From: Asterias amurensis | Lineage: Eukaryota > Echinodermata > Asteroidea > Forcipulatida > Asteriidae | DNA: 64,000 bases | Assembly (NCBI RefSeq): GCF_032118995.1 | Contig: NC_092668.1 | Location: forward strand, 4,691,501-4,755,500 | Direction: 5' to 3' | Part shown: in pieces, positions 20,001-31,847 of the stretch | How positions within the stretch are numbered: the first letter of the stretch is position 1 | Layout: each line of letters begins with the position of its first letter | The notes under the pieces: generated by a model | What the model saw: the letters and a program-made list of their open reading frames with translations, nothing else | Told to the model about the DNA's origin: nothing | Database searches by the model: none | Translations under genes and position numbers: made by a program

Positions 20001-22628
20001 AATACTGTATGAAACATTAAAAAAGGTATTTGTGCCACCACTCTTGTATCTTTGACATAAAGGCAGGATAAATTTTATTAAATTGTGAACATTTGTGAAA
20101 ACTCTTTTGTTGGACCATGTGTGCTTTCAGATAGGAATAAAGACTTCTAGCTAGCAGTCTTTTATTATTTTAGTGAGAAGGTACCTCTTTCTCAAAACCT
20201 ACGTTACTCTAGAGGGAGTCGTTTCCCACAATATTTTATACTATCAATAGCTCTCCAATGCTCGTTACCAAGTCAGTTTTTAAGTTAATATATTTTGTTA
20301 TGAGTAATTACCCAAACGTGTAAAATCAAGTTATAGTTTATATTTTATTAGTAATTTTATTTCTTTTGACAGGACGGAAACCCATTCCGTACATTCTGGG
20401 AGGACCAGGGTATCATCTTTGACGAGAGCACAGTTTGGAGAACAGAATCCACAAGCTTACATTACAACATAGATTCGACAGACACTGCTAACGAATGGAA
20501 AAAAGAGTAAGGCACCCGTACTTATACTTTTTCCCGCAGCAAACTGAGAAAAATAATTGTAGTGTGCAGTATTGCTTCAAAATGTACCCAAAAGTGCTGA
20601 GTAACATAAGAAAGACAGACAAGTTACGAGCAGAAAAGTGGTCAAGAGTTACAAAACTACGCGAAGGAGTTTGTCTAATCAGTAATTAAGTTTTACAAAA
20701 CAATATTCTGCCCCCGATTTCACGAAACCCATCGCAAGTAGCGACGCATCGTAGGGTTTGCGATGCGTCGCAGACCTATTAGACACGTCGCGGCTGCGAC
20801 GAGTTCGCAACTTACGACGTGTAACCGGTCACAACTTGCACTTGCGACGCGTCGCAGCGCTTCGTGAAATCGGGGGCAGGAAAACTATCATTTAGAAAGA
20901 GCTTTATAAAACACAGATTGATCTTTAAATGACAGTAAAATACGTCCAATGTCGCACACATGTTGCACTGGGAAACAACTTTGAAAACTCTCAGTGCCAT
21001 AATAATTGATGTCAATTTTCTGCGATGCCTTAACAGCTTTTTTGAGTGAATATTATTTTGGGTAATTTTGTTTCCGTGTTGCTCTAGATTCCCTGCCTCT
21101 GAGCACCCAGTCCTCGTTCTGATGACAGCACCTACCTACACCCCAATCAGTCCCAAGACCGAGGGGCTTCAACATTATCTCAAGTTCACGAGCATCATCA
21201 GTGAGCCGGCAGATCTCTTCATTGAGAAAAGCCTCCAAAGACCTTACTGGGGTCTGCATCTTAGAAATGGTGCTGATTGGGTAAGGAAGTTTTGTTTGTT
21301 TCTTGTATTTTTTTTTGCCAGAAAAAACTCCACAATAATGGACAATAACAGACACAAAAATACAATGACTATGTAAACTACATAGGAACCCGAGGAGTTG
21401 ATATTTACTAATTAAATTTACCCATTATGAGTAAGTACATCGAAAGATGTTTCCAAGTCGAGAAGAAGCATGCCAAATACCTCTGTCCAACCAACTCGGT
21501 TCTTACATGATCACTAAGAAAAGCTATTGCCACGATTCAGTCTACGGGGTTTGTCTTAATGGATTATCTATTTTCTTCCAAAATCAGAGCCGTACTTGTG
21601 AGCTTGCCAAGGACTACCCTCATCTCCTCAGCTCACGCCAGTGCACCAGAGAGGAGGATGATTCCGTAACCAAGGAGATGTGCATCCATTCCGAGGAGGA
21701 GGTCATCTCAGACATCAGATCTCAGATCTATCTTGCTGAGGAGACAGACAGAGAATTGCCCAAGACCATCTTTGTGGCTACTGATCACGTGGCCATGGAG
21801 GAAGAACTACAGGCAGCATTCCCGGATGTAAGATAGTTTTTACAAACTTCGTTTTCAACGGCATTGTGTTGTTTTAAATTTATCAAAGACTATGAAATGT
21901 TTCAAGTAAAGTATTTCACTAGTTTGGGGCAATTATTACACTCTATAAACTTGTTCTGGATGGGCTTGATTGCAAGTCCGGCCTGTGGGTGTGCTGCTCC
22001 AAACGGCTGGCAACACATCCCATCACTGTGACTGCGTTAACAGTTGCCCTGGCAAACAGGGCCCAATTATTTCACACAGCTGCTTGTTATCAGAAAACAC
22101 TGCTTCTAAATTTCATGCTTAGCAGAAATTAGCAGGACACCAGTAACAAATGGTACATGTGACATAGCAGTTTCACTGGCAACCTTATTCTGGTAAGCAA
22201 CATTTTGTTTTGCTTAGCAATAATTTGTGTGCTTAAGCAGCTCTACGAAATTGGTCCATGTGAAGAAGCAAGGCAGTCTGGCTACCACACAATGGCTAAT
22301 ATTAAAACCATACCAGAGTTTAATCTGAGACAAACGCATAATACCACCCTTTTTATGATACAACATCCAGTTGAAATAATTTATATCTTGTTTTATTTTG
22401 TTGCCACCTTAGATCAAGATCGTCGCGTGGGGTCCGGATCTCGACCAGATGGATCTATACATCCTCAACCAAGCAGACCACGTGATCCTCAACTGCGTAT
22501 CAGCGTTCAGCGCCTACGTCAAACGCGATCGTGACGTCAACGAGAAATCCGTCGCATTTTTCGGCTACATGGAAACGCATAAAAAACTGCCTGTAGTCAA
22601 GAGATCTCCGTTCCACGAAGAATTGTGA
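17083..22628 (+). CDS. POFUT1: GDP-fucose protein O-fucosyltransferase 1
   Basis: Soluble ER enzyme that transfers fucose from GDP-fucose to Ser/Thr of EGF repeats, including Notch. Exons: 17083-17212; then either 17862-18022 (2a) or 18481-18605 (2b); 19636-19812; 20373-20506; 21088-21280; 21588-21827; 22413-22628. All are GT-AG and in phase. Protein is 404 residues with 2b or 416 with 2a (human about 388). Exon 1 gives a hydrophobic signal peptide then DWDASKGYVLYCPCSG. Exon 2b carries the GRFGNQ nucleotide-sugar loop. Exon 5 ends in WGLHLRNGADW, the HLR motif of the family; exon 7 has DLYILNQADHVILNCVSAF. The C-terminus is HEEL, a KDEL-like retrieval signal where human ends RDEF. Poly(A) signal at 22681. 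The start is the only ATG giving a signal peptide. Confidence 0.96.
17862..18022 (+). CDS. POFUT1: POFUT1 alternative exon 2a
   Basis: Acceptor TATAG, donor AAT/GTAAGG. Enters in phase 1 and leaves in phase 0, exactly like exon 2b. Encodes 53 codons starting GRFTGQVEQFLGAV. Over the first 33 residues it matches 2b at 24 positions. It differs at the nucleotide-binding loop (GRFTGQ in place of GRFGNQ) and has a longer tail, with GRKDRHDHFGVQVPIHMDRN. Open frame, good splice sites and many silent differences from 2b argue that it is a selected exon and not debris. Confidence 0.8.
18216..18426. mobile_element. Hairpin element family D between exons 2a and 2b
   Basis: Left end GGGCCCAATTTCATAGAGCT; right end GCTTAAGCAGCTCTGTATGA, slightly decayed. 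It separates the two alternative POFUT1 exons. Confidence 0.65.
18481..18605 (+). CDS. POFUT1: POFUT1 exon 2b, canonical form
   Basis: Acceptor TTTTATACAG, donor AAT/GTAAGA. Encodes GRFGNQVEQFMGALLFASKV and RILVAPPFISYP, the form expected from human and fly POFUT1. If 2a and 2b were both included the frame would hit a stop at 18550-18552; if both were skipped exon 3 would be misread and stop after about ten codons. Only one-of-two inclusion keeps the protein open. Confidence 0.92.
20709..20877. mobile_element. Hairpin element family F
   Basis: Near-perfect palindrome in POFUT1 intron 4. Ends TGCCCCCGATTTCACGAA and TTCGTGAAATCGGGGGCA; interior GCGACGCATCG / CGATGCGTCGC words. Same architecture as families D and E but a different filling word. 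Confidence 0.75.
22059..22257. mobile_element. Hairpin element family D
   Basis: Left GGGCCCAATTATTTCAC, right GCAGCTCTACGAAATTGG, with GCTTAGCA words inside. In POFUT1 intron 6. Confidence 0.6.
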
Positions 22629-22680
22629 AGAAATGTGTATTAAGGTCAAAACCAAAATGAATATCTTTGTAAAAGTCTGT

Positions 22681-22686
22681 AATAAA
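22681..22686 (+). promoter_or_regulatory. POFUT1 poly(A) signal
   Basis: AATAAA 53 bases after the POFUT1 stop codon. Confidence 0.6.
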
Positions 22687-22699
22687 AATTATGTTTGTT

Positions 22700-25027
22700 T
22701 GCTCGATGGGGAATCTTTCTTCCAAGCTTTTAAAGGGACAGACGTAAGAGAAAATAACATCGGGGAAAGATGTTCGTTCAAACGAAACAAAAATATTCGT
22801 TCAAACGAAAAAAGCTTCGATTGAACGAAGATATTGTTCATCCGAACGAAAATTGTTTATACTCGATTTTGTTTGTACGTACATTTCAATCCAAATAAAG
22901 AAGATAAATAAAACTGGACCAACAAACAAAACAACAAACATCGCGCATCGACGTATACAAAAGGACAAGCTAAAATAAATTAGTCGCGAGTAATACATTT
23001 TTTGTGTGCCATTTGAATTTAATGCCGTAGTATTTTGTACTTTTATATTTTGAGTAATTCTTACCTTTTTGGTACTATTTTCATTTGTTTACTTTCTTGC
23101 AACAACTCGTCCTTTTTTTGAAATAAAATTATCATAAAATTAAATGTTTTCTTGTCAATTAATGAACCATTCACAATGTGAGTCTTTCTAACACAAAATG
23201 ACCCATGAAACCCCTGCAACGACGCAACTATTGATTTAGTTTGGTGCACTTCAATTAAATATTATTGCAAGTGAGCCAACTGCACGCTTAGTATGTGTCT
23301 TGAAAATTTCAAAAAGGGGACGAATAACAAAACTTGAAATCGAAATTGGATCGATAATTTTTTTTAAAGTATCGATCTGCAAAAAATCTGCTAGTCGCAG
23401 CCGGCAGGCTGAATTATAATACAGTTTTACAATAAACATTATAAAAATAATGTTTATACAATATTATGAACATTACACATTTTTTTTTATAAAGGAAAAG
23501 ACATTATTAGTGCCAGAATAATTTTATGTCCATAAAACATGATTTGCTTTCACATCATAATTATTGTTTTAAGATAATAATATTTGTCTTTAAAGTTAAT
23601 GCCAATAAAAACGTACTTGGCTTCGATCAAGTAGCAGCTTTCTATACTATAAAGTGTGTTGGGAATCCTTTCACCTCGCTCGAAGTAGTGTCACACCCGT
23701 CTCGTTTGATTATGGCATTGTACACGGCGGTTTTTATTTGGAATCGTGAGCCTACTTTCGGCGCATGGTGGACAATAATAATTCTGTACCTAGATACGCT
23801 CTGTCTTTTCAAAGCTAAGCAAACAATACAAATTGTGAAAGTGTCGAACACACTGTATTGAATTAATTGAGTCATTGTTTTTATTGTGGTGCTGTCAATC
23901 ACGTGAATAATAATTAAATTTTTTGTTCGACACAGTATAAACAAAAATCGAAGACATTCACTCAAGCGCGATCAGTTTAGAGAACATAACTACAGTAAAA
24001 AAACTAAACAAAAACAAGTCATACGCTGCAAAATTATCCATTTTTGAAGCAGAGCTTGTAGGAAGTGAATCCTCCAGACATGCATTGCATGAGACAAAGA
24101 ATAATAATTACAAAGCTTACAGGCGCATAACACGGAAAATATAGCGAGTAGCCGGCTAAAATCAGATGATTGAGATAATGTATAATAATATGCATATTTA
24201 TATAAAGACAACCAATAGTTTACTTTGAAAATGACTATAGTAAATTTTTTAAGATTTGGGGTTGAACAAACAACATTATGACTATAGAGCGGGTTTAGAA
24301 CCACCACCGGATTATGCGGTGCCGAGCTAGGTCCCAGGGAATTCTGTCCGCCGGAAATTCTATCCCCCATATTATGGGAAACTAATAACTGTAGGAGGAG
24401 GATTCGAAAGAGGGCGCTACTTGAAGAAGTTTGTACAAAGTAAATACGAAGGGACAGAGCTAGCCCTCGGGGGGGGGGGGGGTGATCTCGAGCCACCGGT
24501 GCGTTTTATTGCTCCAAGTAGCATCTGTCAACTTTGTGTCTGAAAGCTCAGATGAAGCATATTACACTAAACCATTGAACCATCTTTGTTTATTTCGAGA
24601 AAACTATATGTGACCAATACAAAAACGATACAGTTTACAGCTGGTTTTCAGTCGTCTCGGCGTGACTGACCCATGCCAAAATGTTAACAGGTTTTAAAAA
24701 TACAAGTGAAATGCGGTTGATCACTCAACATATTAACACTGTTTGTTGTTCTCCATGGTCAGCTCTACCAATTCTGCATTATAAATTTAACATCATTAAG
24801 AAGATGTGCGTTGAAAAATACAATGCTCTTTTGTTTCTCCTTTAGTAGGCATTGGACCCCCCCCCCCCCGATCCTGCACCCCCCTTATCAACGCCCACCC
24901 CATTTATTAAAGCCCACGTCACACGTTGGAAGCAATGTTTATCGCTGATGCCCCGTCCTCAACCAAACCGACACATTGTTGTGACGCTTCAGTTGAAAGC
25001 GCGCACCAGTCAATTTCTACGAACAAC
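22700..25027. other. Intergenic region between POFUT1 and HM13
   Basis: AT-rich, no supported gene. Includes short repeats of TTCGTTCAAACGAA type at 22770-22855 and a G run at 24469-24482. The HM13 promoter is expected near 24800-25000 but no core element stands out. Confidence 0.45.
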
Positions 25028-28000
25028 ATGGCGGACACAACGATCGACGAGAGCAACGTGGTTGCCGATCTAAACCAGACGTTAAACGAAACTGTAGCTA
25101 ATGCTACCGCTAAAATTCCGGCCACCCCGGAGGGAATGGCTGTCGCCTACGGGGGGCTGGTGATTATGGCTCTTTTGCCCATCTTCTTTGGTGCTTTTAG
25201 ATCGGTTAAATATCAGAAAGAACAGAAGGTGAGTGCAACAGCTGTTTCAGTGGATGCACAATGTGAATGTTTTGTTTGGTAATTCATTTGTTGACGAGTT
25301 CCGTTAATAGCTTTCAGACAATAATGACAGTGGGCCATTTTATAATGGCACACAAGGAAGGAATACAAAATGACGGTGGAGGAGGAACTATAGTTACCCA
25401 AAATAAGAATCATGAGCAATTTCGTCATTGTTTTCGTTAAAATTAAATTTAAAAAGAATGGGAATGTATGTTATAATTTATGTTTTCATTGTCAATAAAG
25501 AAATCAATGTCAACAAAAGACTGAAATGTCAGATGTAATGGATGTTGTAACATTCATTTATTAATTTATTATTCAAATGATTGAATGTTGAAGCGCCTAA
25601 CAATACAAATGCAGCTTGCTTTTGTTTGTAGTTGCGATAACGTAACCCTCCCAACTTTTTACTTTTATTTAAACCTCCACAGCAGAATGGGGAAGTCCTG
25701 TAAATCATGTCGGAAAAAGACGCTGCCATGTTCCCACTTATCGCAAGTGCAACATTATTTGGAATCTAAGTTGTTTTCCAGGCATCAGTGAACTATAGAT
25801 TTGTTTGCAGTTTTTTTCTTCGAATATTTGTATTAACTTTTGACTTTTTTAACCTCTACAGGAGAATGGAGAAGTCCCGGAAATCATGTCGGAAAAAGAC
25901 GCAGCAATGTTCCCACTTATCGCAAGTGCAACATTATTTGGAATATACGTAGTTTTCCAGGCAAGTATGACAGAGTTTGGTGAGGATCAGGAAGACGTAA
26001 GTTTTCATGTGGATGAAGGAAAGTGGAGAAGAACAAGTCATGTAAAGGTGTTTTGGTTTTTAAAATGGCCAAATAAAATGTCTAGTATTGTATAAGATTT
26101 CCTGACGTGTGACTAGGCCTGGTTGACTAGTGTTAAAAAGTCACAACTATTGGTTGCTATGCAACTGCCGCGTTTCAAATACCTGGTTAACCGTGCCACC
26201 TTGATTACTACTAACAACTAATTAAAGCTCCACTAGTCCGGAAGTGACTTACACTAGTTGCTAAAGCCAAGTTGTCTTTGTCTGCTCTTATTTGCATCAC
26301 AATGGCCTCCAATGCAATGCAGCGACCCTCAATCTTTAATTTGAAAGTAGTCACAACTAGTGTTGAAGTCACAATTAGGCCTGGGCGAATTATTCGAATA
26401 TCCGGTTAATGGCGAATAGGTTTTCCTATCCGTAACCGCGAATGCCTTTTTTTTCTTAACCGGATATCCGCATAGGGCGCGAATACCTATTTACAAACCG
26501 GATAATTCTGTAATTACAACCGAGTAACCGGATATTCTTTAACTATCCGAATATCCGCGGACGTCAGGCGACAACTGATATGAATGTTTTGTCAGAATCC
26601 TTATGAAACTTCTATTAAGACAGCATAAAACATTATAAATTAAGTATTTAACTATGCTCACCTCCGTGAAGAGTTAAAACAATGACATTTCTGACGTAAC
26701 TTGTTCAAAGATTACAAAAGTTTTACTTCACGTAGAGTCAATCACGATCAAAAGAAAAAGCAAATCGCCATCTTTAAATTAGATCTGGTCATTTTTATGA
26801 ATGAACTGAGTGACACTGTCTTAAACTAATATCAATCCGCCCATAAGATCTCATTCACAAACGAACAGCGCCCTCTAGTGGCAAAAAAAAATAATAATTA
26901 AAAAAAATATTAATTTTTTTTTTTAAATAGCGCCCTCTAGCGGCGAAAAAACTATTCGAATTTCCGGTTAATTTCGGATAGTTGGCCAGCGGTATCCGAA
27001 TAACAAAATTTCACTATTCGCCCAGCACTAGTCACAACTAGTCGATAGTGAACATCACTAGACGCCCAGGCCTACTCTTGACTGTTCTTATTATAATGCC
27101 TTCATATCATTAATTTGTTTATGCCAATCTCTTTTCTTGTACAGATTTTCTCAAAGGATTACATCAATTTGTTGTTGACTGTTTATTTCTTCTTCTTGGG
27201 AGTCTTAGCCCTTGCTCATATATTTAGGTAAAGTACTTTACATCAGTAAATCCAAGAACCATTGTCATGGCTCTGCTTACTGCAGAATTCTGCTCTTACA
27301 AAATGATTCACTGCTTACTGTGCAAGCGCTGAATTTTTTAAACCTGTGAAATACGCTTGATGTAAAGCATACAATTCCCTGCTTCCATAAGCGCTGATTC
27401 TTTGCATGCGGTAAGCAGAGGCTTGAATTTGGTTACCACCAACAGATTATTACTTGGGGAGGCAGTGTTCTTCCTCCACAGTGGTCCCATAATTGGTCCA
27501 CTGACCAAATTGATTAAAACACCCTCGGAGTAGTGAAAGTCCACTGCTAAGTGGTCCAGAGATCGATTTCACAAAGAGTTAGGACTAGTCTAGGAGATAT
27601 AACAAATGTATGGATAGTCCTAAGTTAGGCAAGTAACTAGAGACAAGACTAGTCTTAACTCTTCGTGAAATCCACCCCAGTTGCCTAATTCATAAATTGT
27701 TTCTCAAAGGCAATTCAAGTCCCAAATGGTTACAGTGTTGGAAGAGGGTCCTTCTTTTTTACATGGGACCAGTGCAAAAGCTGGCAGACAAAAAAATTGA
27801 ACAAGCTTGTTATGTCCCACTGGCTTGTAAAAACGTTGAGGGCAAACCCTAGACTGAAGCGTTATTTAGGAATGAACAATTCTGTCTTGGAAGTTCAATT
27901 TATTTATGAAGTTACGATATGTTTATGAGTTAAAATATGTTTGTATGAACATTCTTGACAGCCCTGTGATGCGGAAGCTTCTACCGGCAGCATTCCCAAA

Positions 28001-31000
28001 TGAGACGTATCATCTCATATTCACAAAAGGGAAAGCTGACAAGAAGGAAGGTATGTGATGACTTGCCCCCTCCCACAATGCTCCCCCCCCCCTCCAATGC
28101 CCCGATCAACAAATGAAGTCCTTGAGGATGGGTTGTTCCCATCTCTCTTCACTCTACATCAATTAATTTCATTAATATTCTGGTTGTGAACTTAATCATT
28201 GTACTAGAAAAGAACCCATTGGAGAAAAGACAAGGAAGGAAGTTTCAGTTTTAGATGTGGGAAAACCCCTTGCATTCGGATAGAGACTTAAAACCCAACT
28301 CACATAGATAGCGGGAGGGTTGACTGGTAACTGTGAAGATTTAAATGCATTCACCTCATAGATATCATATTGCAATAATACAGTTCAATTATTCAAAATC
28401 CCAAATGGATTAAAGTGAATGGACAAACAGTGGGAGGGTTAATTGTGTACTATGTAGATTTATGCATTCACCACTTGATATCATATTGCAAGAATACAGT
28501 ATGGTATTGTTCAATCATTCAAAATCAAAGGATTGAAGTAAATGGACAGACAGTGTGAGGGTTAACTGTGTACCGTGTAGATTAATGCCTTCACTACTTG
28601 ATATCATTGCAAGAATGCAGTATGGTATAGTTCAATCATTCAAAATCCCCATGGATTCAAGTGAATGGTCAAAGCGTAGGAGGGTTAAATAATCAGTAAC
28701 TAATGTAATCAACATTATTTTTGCTTTGTTTATCTCTGTCACAGATTTAGTGAACTACGAGTTTGACAACAAGGATCTTGTGTGCCTTGGCCTAGCTGGT
28801 TTGTTTGGTGTTTGGTACCTGATGAAAAAGGTACGACATCCACATCATTAACGGGATTAATAATAGTGGCTTCTGATATAGTTTGTTTGTTTGTTTGTTT
28901 GTTTTGTTTCCATTCATACAACAAATAATATCAATTCATACAAGGTGATAGACTAAATAAAAATAGACAAAACCGAGCTACACAATATTGTATAGTGCTC
29001 ACTAACGTCACTCAGTGTCGCTGAAGGGGCTTCAACATTCAGTATTTTCCTGTACAGTATATGGAGCTTTGTTTTTGAAGTACATGTAAATGATGTAGGA
29101 GACCAACTCCTTTATGTAGCACAATGTAATGGTTAACAAGGTACTGTGGTGCAAAATGCAGCCAATCGAACTAGGAACACAGGGGCGAACCCCTTCTCTT
29201 TTCAATCTAGGTGGAGTAGGTTCTTTTACACATCAAATGGCATTCCGTCCTATCCGAAGAATGCAGCAATACTGGTTAAGTGTCTTGCTCAAGGTGATTG
29301 GTCATGTTGGTGGATCTTTTATTTTTATTTAACAGCACTGGGTTGCCAATAACATCTTTGGCCTAGCGTTTGCCTTGAACGGGGTAGAGTTCCTTCAGCT
29401 CAACACCGTCATGACTGGATGTATACTGCTCGGAGGTCTCTTCATCTACGATATATTCTGGGTGTTTGGCACCAATGTTATGGTGACTGTTGCCAAGTCG
29501 TTCGAAGCTCCAATCAAATGTAAGTTTCTTTCACAACTCCAGGTTGGGTGGGGGGGGGGGGGGGGGGGGGGTCCCTGCCTGACTAAACCTGTCCCCCCAT
29601 ATTGTGCTAGACCAGCTTGGAGATTGTTTGGCTTAGCATAGTCCAAGGTAATCATGAACGACCACTGCCAGACATTTTCAGTGATTGGGGATGGGTTCCA
29701 GACTTACGTAACCAGTACTAAGACCTGAGCCCGTTTCATAAAGCTGCTAAGCAGAAAACACTGCTTAGAAAATTTCTTTTGCTAAGCAGACGAAGAGTGG
29801 GGCACCAGTTGTAACAATGTAAACTTTGAGCTTTGTCTGGTAAACAGTGTTGTTAAGCAAGATGTTAGTGTGCTTCAAGTAAGTTTTTATTCGGCAGAGA
29901 GGATTAATGAACTTGGGGCCTAGTAAAAGGAAATCCACTGGCGTCTTCGTGTTTAATGGTTGAATGTTTTTTTTTTTTTGAAGTGGTTTTCCCGCAAGAC
30001 ATCCTGGACAATGGCTTTGATGCCAACAACTTTGCCATGTTGGGTCTCGGTGACATCGTCATCCCAGGGATATTTATTGCTCTTCTGCTCCGTTATGACG
30101 TAAGGTAAGGACTGGCATGATTGCTTATCCCCCCCCCCACTCATCAATCCAATTGATGAACTTGAAACGTCTAAAAAAATGCCTCAGCTCGGCTTGTCCC
30201 CTTATCCAATCGCACAATTCGCATAACCGAGCAGTAAAGTCTCTCTCCTTTGGCTTCCCATCATAAACCGCATTTCCTTCAAGATTCTCCAGGTGATGAC
30301 TAGAGCAAGCTAGTCAAAATGTGGAAACCAATTAAGAACTCGCCCTGTGGTAATAGGGCGTCTCTTGATGGATACCTGCGCTTTACAAATGCTCATTATT
30401 GTTAAATGTTATCCATCCTTCTACCCTGTTCCAAAACCTAAAGAGGGAAGTCTCAACAAAGAAACCTCTGTAACAAAAACATTTTCATTCTCCACGTTTG
30501 TTTACTGATTTCTTCTTGCAGTAAATCAAAGTCGAGCCGTGTCTACTTCACAGCTAGCTTTTTGGCCTATATCTTGGGTCTGTTGACCACCATCGGTATC
30601 ATGCATTTCTTCAAGCACGCCCAGCCAGCTTTGCTGTACCTGGTACCCGCCTGCATCGGAGTACCGATCATCGTAGCCCTCATCCGAGGAGAAATCAGGG
30701 ACCTCCTCAAGTAAGTGACAAAGTGATGGCGGCCATTTTGATTCTCATCATAGCTAGCTAGGGCCCAATTTCCTTCATCCTGTAAGCATAAAACTTGCTA
30801 AGCACAGAAAAATTGTGAAATTGTGCTTAACAGCAACTGTATACCACTCAAAATCTGCCAACTTAAATTTTGCTTAGCAAAGAAATTAGCTAAGCAGTAT
30901 TTTCTGCTGCTCGGCATCTAGATGAGGTATAATCACATTGGCATCAGTGTTGGTCTGGACGATGGAGGGGTACAATTATCACAACTAAGTAGATGCCAGA

Positions 31001-31587
31001 AACACTTGGGCCAACCCCTACTCTTAGCATTCAGTGTCCTGGGGTCTTTTACAGGCATTGATAGTGATTAATAGTGCAGCTTTACGTTCCATCCGAAGGA
31101 CAAAGCAATAGTAATTGTCAAGACCAGGACTCAAACCCACACTGTGCTCATCAGAAACACCAGAGCTTTTGACAGTGCAAGCTAGTTGAAACGTTGAAAT
31201 AAATTAAGAACCCACTCTGATGAGTGAAGTTAATACAGATCCAATAGAAAGCTGGCCGATTTTCTACCTTCCGCCCAGGTAGTAGTTAAGAAGCAGGACA
31301 TTTCCTTTTACAACTGAGAAGTCTCCTGAACTCCGAAAATATACTCTGCGGTAATAGAATATAAAGCAGGACAATTCTCTGAAGAACAAAATTTACCTGG
31401 CAATAGATACACACATGGTGTTACTGCAAACCAAACGTTTCCTAATCACATTTCCTTGTATTTTTATCATTTGTGTAGATACGAAGACAATCCATCAAAG
31501 GAGGGCGATGAAAAGGTTTCCAAGGCAACAGATGGAGAAGACGATAAGACAAGCAGCAAAGACAGTGAACCCAAGAAATCCAAGTAA
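25028..31587 (+). CDS. HM13: Signal peptide peptidase (minor histocompatibility antigen H13)
   Basis: Intramembrane aspartyl protease of the ER that cleaves leftover signal peptides. Exons: 25028-25228, 25862-25960, 27145-27227, 27962-28050, 28745-28830, 29336-29519, 29984-30104, 30522-30710, 31479-31587; 386 residues (human about 377). All phases join. Active-site motifs: FIYDIFWVFG (YD aspartate) in exon 6, LGLGDIVIPG (GxGD aspartate) in exon 7, QPALLYLVP (PAL motif) in exon 8. The N-terminus has NQT, NET and NAT glycosylation sequons before TPEGMAVAYGG. It ends KKSK, a KKxx ER-retrieval signal. Exon 2 uses a GC donor in the conserved form. An in-frame ATG at 24926 could add 34 residues; the ATG at 25028 has the better context and matches the usual length. 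Confidence 0.96.
25683..25781 (+). pseudogene. Decayed duplicate of HM13 exon 2
   Basis: Nearly identical to exon 2 (25862-25960) with matching upstream intron sequence, about 180 bp earlier. In the reading frame demanded by exon 1 it has a TAA after VL near its start and a second TAA after FGI. The donor word CAG/GCAAGT of the live exon reads CAG/GCATCA here. It cannot replace exon 2 in a full-length protein. Confidence 0.85.
25961..25996 (+). CDS. HM13: HM13 optional exon 2 extension (12 residues)
   Basis: Between the GC donor at 25961 (CAG/GCAAGT) and a consensus GT donor at 25997 (GAC/GTAAGT) lie 36 bases, in frame, encoding ASMTEFGEDQED. Skipping it gives VVFQ-IFSKDYIN, the order found in human. 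Including it would put an acidic dozen residues in a loop between membrane segments 1 and 2. Usage cannot be told from DNA. Confidence 0.5.
26376..27030. mobile_element. hAT-type MITE, second copy
   Basis: Same family as 7976-8525. Ends TAGGCCTGGGCGAATTATTC and ATTCGCCCAGCACTA; flanks GTCACAAT (26368-26375) and GTCACAAC (27031-27038), a 7 of 8 match. In HM13 intron 2. Confidence 0.8.
27561..27679. mobile_element. Hairpin element family E
   Basis: GATCGATTTCACAAAGAGTT at the left, CTTCGTGAAATCCACCCC at the right, TAGGACTAG words within. HM13 intron 3. Confidence 0.7.
28300..28690. repeat. Minisatellite, unit about 120 bp, HM13 intron 4
   Basis: Three to four units containing GGGAGGGTTAACTGTGTAC, GATATCATATTGCAAGAATA and GTTCAATCATTCAAAAT. 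The same unit family forms a second array at 42400-43065. Confidence 0.75.
29118..29305 (-). repeat. tRNA-derived SINE body, truncated
   Basis: Matches the SINE at 61035-61421 (words TGTAATGGTTAACAAGGTAC, GAACACAGGGGCGAACC, CCTATCCGAAGAATG). It ends about 30 bp before the acceptor of HM13 exon 6. Confidence 0.6.
29727..29923. mobile_element. Hairpin element family D, diverged
   Basis: Left GAGCCCGTTTCATAAAGCTG with CTAAGCAGAAAACACTGCTTAG words; right end decayed. Confidence 0.45.
30170..30400 (+). repeat. Degraded copy of the hammerhead-like repeat
   Basis: Contains GTGATGACTAGAGCAAGCTA then GTCAAAATGTGG, a decayed relative of the minus-strand motif at 60390-60421. HM13 intron 7. Confidence 0.4.
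30761..30930. mobile_element. Hairpin element family D, diverged
   Basis: Begins GGGCCCAATTTCCTTCATCC, with AAACTTGCTAAGCAC and TTTTGCTTAGCAAAG words. HM13 intron 8. Confidence 0.5.
30990..31172 (-). repeat. tRNA-derived SINE fragment
   Basis: Contains CCATCCGAAGGACAAAGCAA and the reversed B-box region GGACTCAAACCCACACTG, as in the fuller copy at 61035-61421. It runs straight into another piece of the hammerhead-like repeat (GCTAGTTGAAACGTTGAAA at about 31182). Confidence 0.55.
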
Positions 31588-31841
31588 CTCAACCAGGGTA
31601 TGACCTCAGAAATGTTGACCTTGAGGTCACAATATGACCTGAAGCACAACCAATTACATCCATGAACAATCTGAATTGACCTTTAGATTCCTGAACTGAC
31701 CATTGGATTGAACCGTAGACATCATTAAGAGTTATGGTGTGACCTCATGGTTTGACCTCATGGATGACCTGGTGTCAGAACTCGACCTCGCGGTTTAATT
31801 TGACCAGTGCATTGACCCAAGTATAAATAATATTGTGATAT

Positions 31842-31847
31842 AATAAA
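31842..31847 (+). promoter_or_regulatory. HM13 poly(A) signal
   Basis: AATAAA about 255 bases after the HM13 stop codon. Confidence 0.6.

Noticed and set aside
23990-24496. Minus-strand open frame of 168 codons
   Set aside because: No domain, starts beside a G run, composition like AT-rich noncoding DNA, and no splice or expression cue.
24926-25027. Upstream in-frame ATG for HM13
   Set aside because: Would add 34 unconserved residues; the ATG at 25028 has a better context and gives the usual N-terminal length. Kept only as a remark.
26112-27074. A larger hAT-like element around the MITE at 26376
   Set aside because: Outer ends look like TAGGCCTGG inverted repeats, but the flanking 8-mers do not match.
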